This document shows, piece after piece, positions 4,940 to 11,466 of a stretch of DNA of 12,449 nucleotides. Both the position numbers and the translations under genes were made by a program. Numbering within the stretch: the stretch's first letter is position 1; the number at the start of each line of letters is the position of its first letter. Below the pieces are notes generated by a model. That model was given only the letters and a program-made list of their open reading frames with translations. It was not told where the DNA came from and did no database searches. The stretch is from JAYQPD01 sp046050105 (GTDB taxonomy: Bacteria; Patescibacteriota; Minisyncoccia; Phycocordibacterales; UBA918): contig JBJOQE010000058.1 of assembly GCA_046050105.1 (NCBI GenBank), forward strand, positions 1-12,449. Reading direction: 5' to 3'.

Positions 4940-5728
4940 CTACTCCCTAATCTTCCAACCAATCTTCAGAAGATGATACACAAACGCACCAAGTCCCAAG
5001 ATGAGCGCAAACATGAACACAACGCCTACATACATATTTGCCTCAGAAACGCCCGTCATGGAGTATCGCAGACCGTCAACGAAATAGAAGAATGGGTTGA
5101 GGTGCACCAGTACCTGAGCTGCATTAGGGAGCATGGTCACCGAGTAGAACATACCCCCAAGGTAGGAGAACGGCATGATGACAAACGTGTTTATCATCGA
5201 AAGCTGTTCGAAGTTGTTTGCCCAGAGCCCCGTGATGATGCCGAGAAGCGAGAAAATAATCGCCACAGAAATTGCGTAGAACAAAAATACCAATGGATGT
5301 GCGAACGTGACCGCACCAAAGGCAACGCCAATGGCGAGCACACCAAATGCGATGAGGAGTCCCCGTACTACCCCGCCCGCCACCAACCAGAAAATCATTT
5401 CAATATGTGAAAAGGGCGCGACCAGCACTTCCTGAATGGTCTTCATAAAGCGCTGGAAGTTTGTGGTGGAGCTCGAATGCATAAATGCAGAGGTGAGTAT
5501 GTTCATTGCCAAAATGCCGGGAAACACAAAGGTGATATAGGGTACACCGGCAATTTCTTCTATGCGTGAACCCACCACCTTCCCGAAGATGAATATATAG
5601 AGTGTTGCAGAAATAAGCGGCGAGGCGATGGTCTGCACCCATACGCGAAAGATACGCTTCACGTCGCGATGTATAAGAACGTAGAGTCCAATCCAATTTA
5701 TGTCCATTGATTTCATAAGAGCTTTCAT
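4940..5728 (-). CDS. ABC-2 type exporter, membrane permease subunit
   Basis: The 262-residue product is an integral membrane protein with about six hydrophobic segments and matches the ABC-2 permease family (NodJ/YadH-like). A first segment, SPLISATLYIFIFGKVVG (about 36-53), is followed by an FVFPGILAMNIL block and later by SMINTFVIMPFSYLGGMFYSV and LNPFFYFVDGLRY (about 217-229), which correspond to the family's signature C-terminal region. It would form the transmembrane half of an exporter driven by the ATPase encoded immediately upstream. Its ATG overlaps the ATPase stop by 4 bases (ATGA, 5725-5728), indicating translational coupling. The substrate cannot be read from sequence; relatives export polysaccharides, lipids or drugs. 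No terminator directly follows the gene. Confidence 0.9.
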   Translation of the reverse strand: MKALMKSMDINWIGLYVLIHRDVKRIFRVWVQTIASPLISATLYIFIFGKVVGSRIEEIAGVPYITFVFPGILAMNILTSAFMHSSSTTNFQRFMKTIQEVLVAPFSHIEMIFWLVAGGVVRGLLIAFGVLAIGVAFGAVTFAHPLVFLFYAISVAIIFSLLGIITGLWANNFEQLSMINTFVIMPFSYLGGMFYSVTMLPNAAQVLVHLNPFFYFVDGLRYSMTGVSEANMYVGVVFMFALILGLGAFVYHLLKIGWKIRE

Positions 5729-6465
5729 ACACCAGTAGTTGCGTTGATGGTCTTAGTTGCTTCCAAGTAGACGCTCTCAAGTGTCTTTCCTCCTGCTATG
5801 AGCGCATCTTTTGAGTCTTCAAGGCAAAGCTTCCCGGCATTAATAATGCCCACACGAGAACAGAGCTTTTCTACCTCTTCGAGATAGTGTGAGGTAAGGA
5901 GGATGGTCTTCCCCGCTTGGTTGAGCTCCGTGAGCATTTTCCACAGTTCAATACGAAGCTCAACATCCACTCCTGCGGTTGGTTCGTCCAAAATAAGAAG
6001 CTCGGGGTCATGCACCATAGCGCGAGCTACTGCAACGCGGCGTTTAAAGCCACCAGAGAGTTGATGGAATGGTGTGTAGGCATACTTCTCTAAACCGAAG
6101 CGCTCAATGAGTTCATCGGCACGCTTGTTCCGTTCGGCATCACGAAGGCCATAGTACCCTGCTACATAGTAGAGGGTGTCGCGGACCTTCCCAAAAAAAT
6201 CGATGTTGAACTCCTGCGGAGAGAGACCGACCTTGCGACGCGCCTCTTTATAGTCTTTCACCGCGTCAATACCAAATATCTTGATGGTGCCCGAGGTTGG
6301 CATGGAGATGCCGGTAATGCACGCAATGGTGGTTGACTTCCCCGCGCCATTCGGGCCCAACAGACCGTAAAACGTGCCTGCGGGGATGGTAAGCGAGAGG
6401 TCCCGCACTGCCTGCGTACCGCTTCGGTACGTCTTCACCAAATTATGTATCTCAAGTGCGTTCAT
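5725..6465 (-). CDS. ABC-2 type exporter, ATP-binding subunit
   Basis: This 246-residue ATPase powers the permease encoded just downstream. All nucleotide-binding motifs are intact: Walker A GPNGAGKST (about 37-45), Q-loop at Q84, ABC signature LSGGF (136-140), Walker B LLILDEP (156-162), D-loop GVD, and the switch histidine in TSHYLEE (H193). The sequence type (single-domain, with TSHYLEEVEKLCSRVGIINAGKL) is that of ABC-2/YadG-like exporters. The start at 6465 places the first beta-strand (ALEIHNLVKTY) correctly. An extended -10 box (TGG-TACCAT, minus) ends 8 bases upstream and there is no Shine-Dalgarno, suggesting a leaderless mRNA. The promoter element is shared, as a palindrome, with the divergent prmC gene. 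Confidence 0.93.
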   Translation of the reverse strand: MNALEIHNLVKTYRSGTQAVRDLSLTIPAGTFYGLLGPNGAGKSTTIACITGISMPTSGTIKIFGIDAVKDYKEARRKVGLSPQEFNIDFFGKVRDTLYYVAGYYGLRDAERNKRADELIERFGLEKYAYTPFHQLSGGFKRRVAVARAMVHDPELLILDEPTAGVDVELRIELWKMLTELNQAGKTILLTSHYLEEVEKLCSRVGIINAGKLCLEDSKDALIAGGKTLESVYLEATKTINATTGV

Positions 6466-6472
6466 AGATGCC

Positions 6473-6482
6473 TATGGTACCA
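6473..6482. promoter_or_regulatory. Palindromic divergent -10 element between the ABC ATPase gene and prmC
   Basis: TATGGT (6473-6478, plus) ends 11 bases before the prmC ATG. On the minus strand TGG-TACCAT (6474-6482) forms an extended -10 that ends 8 bases before the ATPase ATG. The core ATGGTACCAT is a perfect 10-base palindrome, so both -10 boxes occupy the same base pairs. The two genes' start codons are only 24 bases apart, leaving no room for separate promoters. Confidence 0.5.
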
Positions 6483-6489
6483 TGCGGCG

Positions 6490-7245
6490 ATGGAAGTAGA
6501 TAAAAACCGCGAGTGGCTCCTCAAGGAGAAATATCACGGTGAAAAAGCACCAGGCTTTTTCGTCGATTGCGAGCGACTTACTGCTGGTGAGCCATTGGCG
6601 TACGTGATTGGATGGCAGCAATTTCTTGATGTGAAAATCTGGCTGGACTCGCAGCCGCTTATCCCCCGCACTGAAACTGAATACTGGGTGGGCAAAGCTA
6701 TTGAGGGGAGGTCAAAAGATAAGCCCATTCACGTCCTCGACCTCTGCGCGGGTTCGGGAGCTGTTGGCGTGGCAGTGGCAAATGCACTACCTCTGGCGCG
6801 GGTCGATTTCGCAGAAAAAGACCCGCGCCACCACGCCACTATCACCCGCAACATCTGTGACAACGGTATCGACTACACACAGACCCGCATCTTTGATGGT
6901 GACTTGTTTGCAGAAATTCCGAAAGGTACGCGCTACAATTTCATTTTTTCAAACCCACCGTACATCGACCCTAAAATCGACCGCGCAGAACCGAGTGTGA
7001 AAAACTTTGAACCACACCTCGCGCTGTATGGTGGTCAAAATGGTATGGAAATTATTGTGCGCATCATCGAAAATGCACCCGACTATCTTCTTCCACACGG
7101 ACAGCTCTGGATTGAGCACGAGCCAGAACACACTGAAGCAATAGCCATACGTGTCAAAAAACTATACGGAGGACGTGCTTCTCTTGGTACGAACCAAGAC
7201 CAGTATGGTGTTGAACGTGTGAGTGTGATTACGCTACTTTCGTAG
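6490..7245 (+). CDS. prmC: Peptide chain release factor N5-glutamine methyltransferase PrmC
   Basis: PrmC methylates the glutamine of the GGQ motif of release factors RF1/RF2 using S-adenosylmethionine, promoting translation termination. The 251-residue product has the family's N-terminal substrate block (GEPLAYVIGWQQFLDVKIWL, about 33-52) with PLIPRTETE (about 56-64). It then has the SAM-binding motif I LDLCAGSGAVG (about 83-93) and the catalytic NPPY at 155-158, which contacts the glutamine amide. LALYGGQNGMEI is also typical of PrmC. The N-terminal helical domain is shorter than in E. coli (277 residues). An upstream in-frame ATG at 6445 is rejected because it overlaps the ATPase gene; the start at 6490 follows a -10-like TATGGT by 11 bases and has no Shine-Dalgarno. 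Its last 17 bases overlap the convergent gene at 7229. Confidence 0.9.
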   Translation: MEVDKNREWLLKEKYHGEKAPGFFVDCERLTAGEPLAYVIGWQQFLDVKIWLDSQPLIPRTETEYWVGKAIEGRSKDKPIHVLDLCAGSGAVGVAVANALPLARVDFAEKDPRHHATITRNICDNGIDYTQTRIFDGDLFAEIPKGTRYNFIFSNPPYIDPKIDRAEPSVKNFEPHLALYGGQNGMEIIVRIIENAPDYLLPHGQLWIEHEPEHTEAIAIRVKKLYGGRASLGTNQDQYGVERVSVITLLS

Positions 7246-7909
7246 TGCGCGCGCTGTGTACGCGCTTAATGATATAGAGCGCCACGAGGACGAGACATAT
7301 ACGTGAGAGAAACATGGCGCTTTCAGAAGAAGTAATATCGTGAAGAGAATGAATCTCACCAATCCTCTGCCCTGCGTACACATACACAAAGCTAAATGGC
7401 ATGATGCCAAAGAAAGTCGCCATTGTGTAGGAGCGAAGCGATACCCTCGTGAGGCCCGCCACAATATTAATGAGTGAAAATGGCACTGCAGGAATCAGGC
7501 GTGCCACCAACACATCAGAAAACGTGCCGAATGACGGCACCTTCACCTGAAACTTTTGAACTTTTGCCTCAAAAAAATCGCGGAAGAAAAAACGCGCGAG
7601 CAAGAAAATAAGCACGGCACCTATGGTCGCGCCTTGTACTACCAGAAATGTACCGAGCACCGCCCCAAACAAAAATCCCGCCAGAAGCGACAGTGGTGTA
7701 GCAAGAGGGAGCGAGAGCGCCACCACGGCGACATACACCAGAGAAAAGACGAATGGCGCGAGTATCTGGTTCCTTTCGGCAAGAGCATGAAGCATATCTT
7801 TTGAAGCACGTATATCGTCAAAGTTTGGAAGAAATCCAACGTACCAAAACGCAGAAACGGTGCCCACTACCAATGCCACCGCTGCCATACCCCAGAGTTG
7901 TCTTTGCAT
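7229..7909 (-). CDS. VTT-domain (TVP38/TMEM64, DedA-like) membrane protein
   Basis: A 226-residue integral membrane protein. It has an N-terminal membrane segment (about 7-27) and further hydrophobic segments covering most of 50-110 and 150-218. The central region fits the TVP38/TMEM64 (VTT, formerly SNARE-associated) family: GFLFGAVLGTFLVVQGATIGAVLIFLLARFFF is followed by ARLIPAVPFSLINIVAGLTRV and a Y..ATFFGIMPFSFVYVYAG block. The RLIPxxPFxxxNxxxGLT motif is the most characteristic part. Proteins of this superfamily are linked to lipid transport or scrambling and envelope homeostasis; the exact role here is unknown. The start at 7909 is supported by an extended -10 (TGG-TACTAT, 7916-7924, minus) ending 6 bases upstream, with no Shine-Dalgarno. 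It ends inside the 3' end of prmC (17-base tail-to-tail overlap), so no terminator separates them. Confidence 0.87.
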   Translation of the reverse strand: MQRQLWGMAAVALVVGTVSAFWYVGFLPNFDDIRASKDMLHALAERNQILAPFVFSLVYVAVVALSLPLATPLSLLAGFLFGAVLGTFLVVQGATIGAVLIFLLARFFFRDFFEAKVQKFQVKVPSFGTFSDVLVARLIPAVPFSLINIVAGLTRVSLRSYTMATFFGIMPFSFVYVYAGQRIGEIHSLHDITSSESAMFLSRICLVLVALYIIKRVHSARTTKVA

Positions 7910-7915
7910 TTCTTA

Positions 7916-7924
7916 ATAGTACCA
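7916..7924 (-). promoter_or_regulatory. Extended -10 promoter of the VTT-domain gene
   Basis: On the minus strand TGG-TACTAT is an extended -10 box ending 6 bases before the ATG at 7909. A start at the normal distance would coincide with the A of the ATG. Confidence 0.55.
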
Positions 7925-7929
7925 TAGAG

Positions 7930-7958
7930 TTGCTTTTTGGCGCTGGAGATGGCATAAT
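7930..7958 (+). promoter_or_regulatory. Promoter of the 49-aa membrane peptide gene
   Basis: TTGCTT (7930-7935), a 17-base spacer and CATAAT (7953-7958) form a sigma70-type promoter. The start would fall around 7965, producing a very short leader consisting mainly of the Shine-Dalgarno AAGGAGG at 7964-7970. Confidence 0.65.
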
Positions 7959-7974
7959 ATTTTAAGGAGGACAC

Positions 7975-8124
7975 ATGGTCAAAATCATTTTCACTACGGT
8001 AGCAATTGCAACTGCCACCGTAGTGCTGACAACAGGTGCACTTATAGTGGTGCACAACCACTTCGAGCAGAAGCTTCTTGAGGTGGGGACACTTCAGGTT
8101 TCAGCACCTGGTCAGCCGCAATAA
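7975..8124 (+). CDS. Small single-pass membrane peptide, 49 residues, unknown function
   Basis: ATG at 7975 opens a 49-codon ORF with the strongest Shine-Dalgarno in the window (AAGGAGG, 7964-7970, 4 bases before the ATG). It has its own promoter (7930-7958) and a perfect terminator right after the stop. The product starts MVKIIF and has a hydrophobic stretch over about residues 4-26 rich in Ala, Thr and Val. It continues with a short charged segment (HNHFEQKLLEVG) and a Pro/Gln-rich end. It may be an anchored peptide or an uncleaved signal-like protein; there is no cysteine and no recognisable domain. The complete transcription unit makes it a real gene despite its size. Confidence 0.72.
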   Translation: MVKIIFTTVAIATATVVLTTGALIVVHNHFEQKLLEVGTLQVSAPGQPQ

Positions 8125-8127
8125 CCG

Positions 8128-8158
8128 AGGCCGGGAACTTCGTTCCCGGCCTTTTTTT
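8128..8158 (+). terminator. Terminator of the 49-aa peptide gene
   Basis: A perfect 10-base GC-rich stem (8129-8138 with 8142-8151) with a 3-base loop and seven T's starts 4 bases after the stop codon. Confidence 0.92.
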
Positions 8159-8181
8159 ATTCCTCGCTACCTCACTCTTCC

Positions 8182-8210
8182 TTGTTTTGAACAGTAAAAT
8201 TGCATAGAAT
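8182..8210 (+). promoter_or_regulatory. Promoter of hisS, leaderless arrangement
   Basis: TTGTTT (8182-8187), a 17-base spacer and TAGAAT (8205-8210) precede the hisS ATG by 9 bases, so the mRNA would start about 3 bases before the start codon. Confidence 0.65.
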
Positions 8211-8219
8211 CAAACCACT

Positions 8220-9455
8220 ATGAATGATGAGCAAAACCGCCCAGGGACCGAACCGTACAAAGGCGTGCGCGATTTCTATCCTGAGGACATGGCCGTGCAG
8301 CGGTATATCTTTGACACTTGGGCAAAAGCAGCGGAATCTTTTGGTTTCGCTCGCTATGATGCTTCAGTACTTGAGCCTGCCGAGATGTACCGCGCTAAAG
8401 CTGCGGAAAACGAAGAGATCATAAACGAACAAACCTACACCTTTATAGACAAAGGTGACCGCGAGGTAACCCTCCGCCCGGAGATGACCCCTACCGTCGC
8501 CCGCATGGTTGCCGGCAAGCGCCGTGAACTCGCCTTCCCGCTTCGGTGGTACTCTATTCCGAACCTCTTTAGGTATGAGCGCCCACAGCGTGGCCGCTTG
8601 CGCGAGCACTGGCAGCTCAATGCTGACATCTTTGGCTCTCATGACGAAAACGCCGATGCAGAAATTATCGCCCTCGCCTCGGCCGTACTTACCACTTTTG
8701 GTGCTAAGGCAAGTGATTTTGAAATTTGCGTGAACGACCGCCGCGCACTCACGCGCGAGATTGGTGCACGCCTTCGTGAAGGCAAAACCATGAACGCTAT
8801 GCTGAAGCTCCTCGACACGAAGCCAAAGATGGCACAGGAGGAGTATGAGAAAGCGGAAGCGGAACTTCTTACCTCGCCACTTCTCACCGACGCAACTGAC
8901 GAAACACCAGTGGCGGTTGTTCTCGCAAAGCTCCGCGCTATGGGTATTACAAACGCAAAATACAGCCCCACTATCGTGCGCGGATTCAACTACTACACCG
9001 GTACCATTTTCGAAATCTTCGACACAAACCCAGAAAATCGACGCTCACTCTTAGGTGGCGGCCGCTACGACAACCTCACAGAACTCTTCGGCGGCGAACC
9101 TATTCCTGCGGTGGGTTTTGGCATGGGCGATGTCACTATGCGCGACTTCCTCGAGACGCACGACCTCCTTCCAAAAACACTCGGGTTTGGACCCACAGTC
9201 TATGTGCTTCGCGATGAGAGCGAACCGACAGATACTGCATCACAGGTCGCCACTGCAATCCGTGCTCGCGGCATCACGGTCTCTTCCTATATTGGCGAGA
9301 AGAAGCTTGGCGACCAACTCAAACTTGCCGAAAGAAGCGGCGCAACCTTTGCACTCATTCTCACCGATAGCGGTATGGAGCTGAAGCGACTTTCCGACCG
9401 CAGTGTCACTAAAGGAACTCTCGAAGAACTCCTCGTATTAGTACAGAAAGCATAA
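8220..9455 (+). CDS. hisS: Histidine--tRNA ligase
   Basis: This class II aminoacyl-tRNA synthetase attaches histidine to tRNA-His. The 411-residue length is normal. Visible signatures are YKGVRDFYPEDM near the N-terminus, TLRPEMTPTVAR (about 84-95), motif 2 FRYERPQRGRLREHWQ (about 117-132), the histidine-binding block VRGFNYYTGTIFE (about 253-265, with R254), GGGRYDNL (279-286) and motif 3 around GFGMGDVTM (299-307). A C-terminal anticodon-binding domain follows from about 325, ending in the GTLEELLVLVQ helix. The start at 8220 follows the -10 box by 9 bases without a Shine-Dalgarno, so a leaderless mRNA is likely. The stop codon overlaps the start of the downstream exonuclease gene by one base (TAATG), pointing to a two-gene coupled operon. 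Confidence 0.95.
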   Translation: MNDEQNRPGTEPYKGVRDFYPEDMAVQRYIFDTWAKAAESFGFARYDASVLEPAEMYRAKAAENEEIINEQTYTFIDKGDREVTLRPEMTPTVARMVAGKRRELAFPLRWYSIPNLFRYERPQRGRLREHWQLNADIFGSHDENADAEIIALASAVLTTFGAKASDFEICVNDRRALTREIGARLREGKTMNAMLKLLDTKPKMAQEEYEKAEAELLTSPLLTDATDETPVAVVLAKLRAMGITNAKYSPTIVRGFNYYTGTIFEIFDTNPENRRSLLGGGRYDNLTELFGGEPIPAVGFGMGDVTMRDFLETHDLLPKTLGFGPTVYVLRDESEPTDTASQVATAIRARGITVSSYIGEKKLGDQLKLAERSGATFALILTDSGMELKRLSDRSVTKGTLEELLVLVQKA

Positions 9456-10030
9456 TGCGATACGTAGTATTCGACTTGGAGACGCAGAATACATTCGAAG
9501 ACGTCGGTAAGCACGAGCCGGCGCTTTTGGATATTTCCGTTGCATCTGTGTACGACTCGGGCACCGACACCTACACCACGGTTGGTCATACGGAACTTGA
9601 GACCATCTGGCCCATCATCGAAAAAGCCGATGCGCTGGTGGGGTACAACTCAAACCACTTCGATATTCCCCTTTTAAACAAATACTATCCCGGCGACATT
9701 ACCAAAATTAAAAGCATCGACCTCCTTGAAAGTATTCGCACTTCCCTTGGACGCCGCTTACGTATGGATTCAGTCGCAGAAGCAACACTTAAAACGAAGA
9801 AAAGTGGGCACGGTCTGCAGGCAATCATGTGGTGGAAAGAAGGAGCAATCGATAAGATAAAAAAATACTGTGAGAAGGATGTGGAAATTACCAAACGCCT
9901 TTTCGAGTACGCCCGCGATAACAAGGAGCTTAAATTCAAAGATGGCCGCACCCTGCGCTCCATTCCCATCGACACTTCAAGCTGGGACAGCTTCGAGCAC
10001 CACGCCATGACCCACTCGCTTCCGTTTTAG
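9455..10030 (+). CDS. DEDDy-type 3'-5' exonuclease (RNase H-like, YprB-like)
   Basis: This 191-residue protein has the three exonuclease motifs of the DnaQ-like superfamily: Exo I FDLET (D7, E9), Exo II VGYNSNHFDIPLL (D70) and Exo III YCEKDVEIT (Y138, D142, spaced YxxxD). It therefore belongs to the DEDDy class and should use two metal ions to remove nucleotides from 3' ends. The compact architecture and HFDIPLL/KKYCEKDV spacing resemble the YprB/RNase_H_2 group rather than DnaQ proofreading subunits. Whether the substrate is DNA or RNA cannot be read from sequence. Its ATG shares one base with the hisS stop (9453-9457), so translation is probably coupled to histidyl-tRNA synthetase. The C-terminal 40 residues are an extra tail without recognised motifs. 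A palindromic terminator follows. Confidence 0.85.
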   Translation: MRYVVFDLETQNTFEDVGKHEPALLDISVASVYDSGTDTYTTVGHTELETIWPIIEKADALVGYNSNHFDIPLLNKYYPGDITKIKSIDLLESIRTSLGRRLRMDSVAEATLKTKKSGHGLQAIMWWKEGAIDKIKKYCEKDVEITKRLFEYARDNKELKFKDGRTLRSIPIDTSSWDSFEHHAMTHSLPF

Positions 10031-10056
10031 CAGCTCATCAACCCTCTAATTCAGAC

Positions 10057-10087
10057 AAAAACACTATGATGCATCATAGTGTTTTTT
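10057..10087 (+). terminator. 30-base perfect palindromic terminator after hisS-exonuclease
   Basis: Positions 10057-10086 read identically on both strands, with five A's on the left and six T's on the right. The RNA would form a long hairpin with a small apical loop and a U tail, able to terminate in either direction. It ends directly before the promoter of the next gene. Confidence 0.85.
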
Positions 10088-10091
10088 GACG

Positions 10092-10120
10092 TTGCGGTTC
10101 GGCACGCGTTGGCGTATAGT
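10092..10120 (+). promoter_or_regulatory. Promoter of the unknown 120-aa protein gene
   Basis: TTGCGG (10092-10097), a 17-base spacer and TATAGT (10115-10120) form a plausible promoter, giving a leader of about 45 bases. The leader holds a 6-base inverted repeat (CAGGCA / TGCCTG, 10131-10145, 3-base loop) that could be an operator or small hairpin, followed by the Shine-Dalgarno. Confidence 0.5.
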
Positions 10121-10171
10121 CTCCCCGAAACAGGCATAGTGCCTGAGTGTTCAATGTTCTTGGAGGGCGAA

Positions 10172-10534
10172 ATGTTCACGATTGTCTACAACTTCAACCA
10201 GTGGCACACAAAAGAACACAAAGCGGGTGGTAAACGGCTTTTTCAAAATCGCGAATGGAAAAGCGTAAACTGGGATTTGGAGCGCAACCCCAGGGATAGA
10301 AATCTCATGCGGTGGGATGAACTGCTGCCAGTTCTTGCGTCTGTCATTGACTACATGGAGAACGAGCCAGAGGAGAAGACTCGCTGGCGAGTGTTTAGAT
10401 ACAGCTTCAGTGCTGCGCCAGTGGAACTACCGAAATATGAAATGATGCACAGTCTCAAAAAGTGGCTCATCAAGGAAAAAGGGCTCACGGAGGGTGACGC
10501 AAAAATACTCGGTTTTACTCTCCCAGAAAATTAG
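10172..10534 (+). CDS. Conserved-looking soluble protein of unknown function (120 aa)
   Basis: I do not recognise this 120-residue protein. It is soluble, rich in Trp (six) and charged residues, without signal peptide or cysteine. It begins MFTIVYNFNQWHTKEHKAGGK, contains a WDLERNPRDRNLMRWDELLPVLASVIDYM stretch that looks like a loop leading into a helix, and ends in a helical SLKKWLIKEKGLTEGDAKILGF segment. The open frame extends upstream to 10079, but that start lies inside the terminator palindrome and upstream of the promoter. The ATG at 10172 is chosen because GGAGG (10162-10166) lies 5 bases before it. It is a monocistronic unit with promoter, Shine-Dalgarno and terminator. Base composition does not stand out from its neighbours. 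Confidence 0.75.
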   Translation: MFTIVYNFNQWHTKEHKAGGKRLFQNREWKSVNWDLERNPRDRNLMRWDELLPVLASVIDYMENEPEEKTRWRVFRYSFSAAPVELPKYEMMHSLKKWLIKEKGLTEGDAKILGFTLPEN

Positions 10535-10538
10535 GCCC

Positions 10539-10564
10539 AGCCGGTCCCTCGTGACCGGCTTTTT
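10539..10564 (+). terminator. Terminator of the 120-aa protein gene
   Basis: A perfect 8-base GC-rich stem (10539-10546 with 10553-10560) around a 6-base loop is followed by T's. It lies between this gene and the end of convergent uppP. On the minus strand no T run follows, so it mainly serves the plus-strand gene. Confidence 0.85.
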
Positions 10565-10570
10565 CATTTC

Positions 10571-11401
10571 CTACTCGTTGAACACAGAAACCATCACCAC
10601 AAGCGCAAGCGCGATGCGGTACCAGATGAACGGCCAGAGCGTATGGTTTCGTACAAAGATAAGCATGAAATGGATAGCGATGAGCCCCACCACAAAGGCA
10701 GTGCTGGCACCTATAATCATCGGCGTGAGCGACGCAATGCTTTCGTTTGCCACGAGCTCAAGGAGCTTCTTTCCTCCTGAGCCCAAAATAATAGGAATTG
10801 CCAAAAGGAATGAAAACCGTGTTGCCTCATAGCGTGTGAGTCCTAAAATCAAACCCCCGGAAATAGTTGCACCCGAGCGGGACATACCAGGAATAAGCGC
10901 GAGCGCTTGGAAGCATCCGATGAGGATGCCCTTCCGAGGTGTCATGTGCACTTCATTTTCAATTTCATCTTCATTTTTTCTCATGCCACTCATATACTCT
11001 GCATATGCAAAGAGGCATGAACCTGCCACCAGCACAAACGCAACAAGCAGCGGCGAACGAAATGCCGTCTCCATCAAACTTTCAAGAAAGATGCCAAGTA
11101 TGAGCGCGGGCACCGTGCCCGCCATGATGGCAAAAATAAGTCCCTTGTCTTTTGCATCCACCACTTTGCTACCCATCATGTTGAGGAACACCGTAAACAA
11201 TCGCCAGAGGTCGGGGAAAAAATACACAACGATAGCCAAACCGGTCGCAAGTTGCAGCACAGCGTCATACGCCAGTGCATTCCGGGTTGTTTCGTGGAGC
11301 GCTTCGCGCATCAGGATGAGGTGCCCGGACGAAGAGATGGGTAAGAACTCAGTGGTTCCCTGGACAAGTCCTAAAATAATGGCATTGATGGTTTCTCCCA
11401 T
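10571..11401 (-). CDS. uppP: Undecaprenyl-diphosphate phosphatase UppP (BacA)
   Basis: UppP removes a phosphate from undecaprenyl pyrophosphate at the membrane, recycling the lipid carrier for peptidoglycan and other envelope polymers. Its loss or overproduction alters bacitracin sensitivity in other bacteria. The 276-residue, highly hydrophobic protein has the two signature motifs: GLVQGTTEFLPISSSGH (about 11-27, E18) and PGMSRSGATISGG (about 171-183, with catalytic R175). The open frame could start at 11506, but the ATG at 11401 (MGETINAIIL) is the family N-terminus. It also follows an extended -10 box (TGA-TATACT, minus) by 10 bases. No Shine-Dalgarno is visible. It is divergent from the DsbA-like gene and ends convergent with the 120-aa gene. 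A functional UppP implies that this organism handles its own lipid-linked envelope precursors. Confidence 0.93.
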   Translation of the reverse strand: MGETINAIILGLVQGTTEFLPISSSGHLILMREALHETTRNALAYDAVLQLATGLAIVVYFFPDLWRLFTVFLNMMGSKVVDAKDKGLIFAIMAGTVPALILGIFLESLMETAFRSPLLVAFVLVAGSCLFAYAEYMSGMRKNEDEIENEVHMTPRKGILIGCFQALALIPGMSRSGATISGGLILGLTRYEATRFSFLLAIPIILGSGGKKLLELVANESIASLTPMIIGASTAFVVGLIAIHFMLIFVRNHTLWPFIWYRIALALVVMVSVFNE

Positions 11402-11411
11402 AGATACCCGT

Positions 11412-11420
11412 AGTATATCA
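11412..11420 (-). promoter_or_regulatory. Extended -10 promoter of uppP
   Basis: On the minus strand TGA-TATACT is an extended -10 box ending 10 bases before the uppP ATG. It is back to back with the similar element of the DsbA-like gene 30 bases away. Confidence 0.55.
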
Positions 11421-11450
11421 CTCACGGTGAGGCTGGTGCGGAATTGTACA

Positions 11451-11459
11451 TGGTATACT
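11451..11459 (+). promoter_or_regulatory. Extended -10 promoter of the DsbA-like gene
   Basis: TGG-TATACT is an extended -10 box ending 7 bases before the ATG at 11467, placing the predicted start at the start codon. No good -35 is seen. Confidence 0.55.
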
Positions 11460-11466
11460 TTTTCAC

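Noticed and set aside
4861..4950. 29-residue plus-strand ORF (ATG 4861) preceded by AAGGA
   Set aside because: It runs into the 3' end of the permease gene, has several internal ATGs and no promoter or terminator; probably chance.
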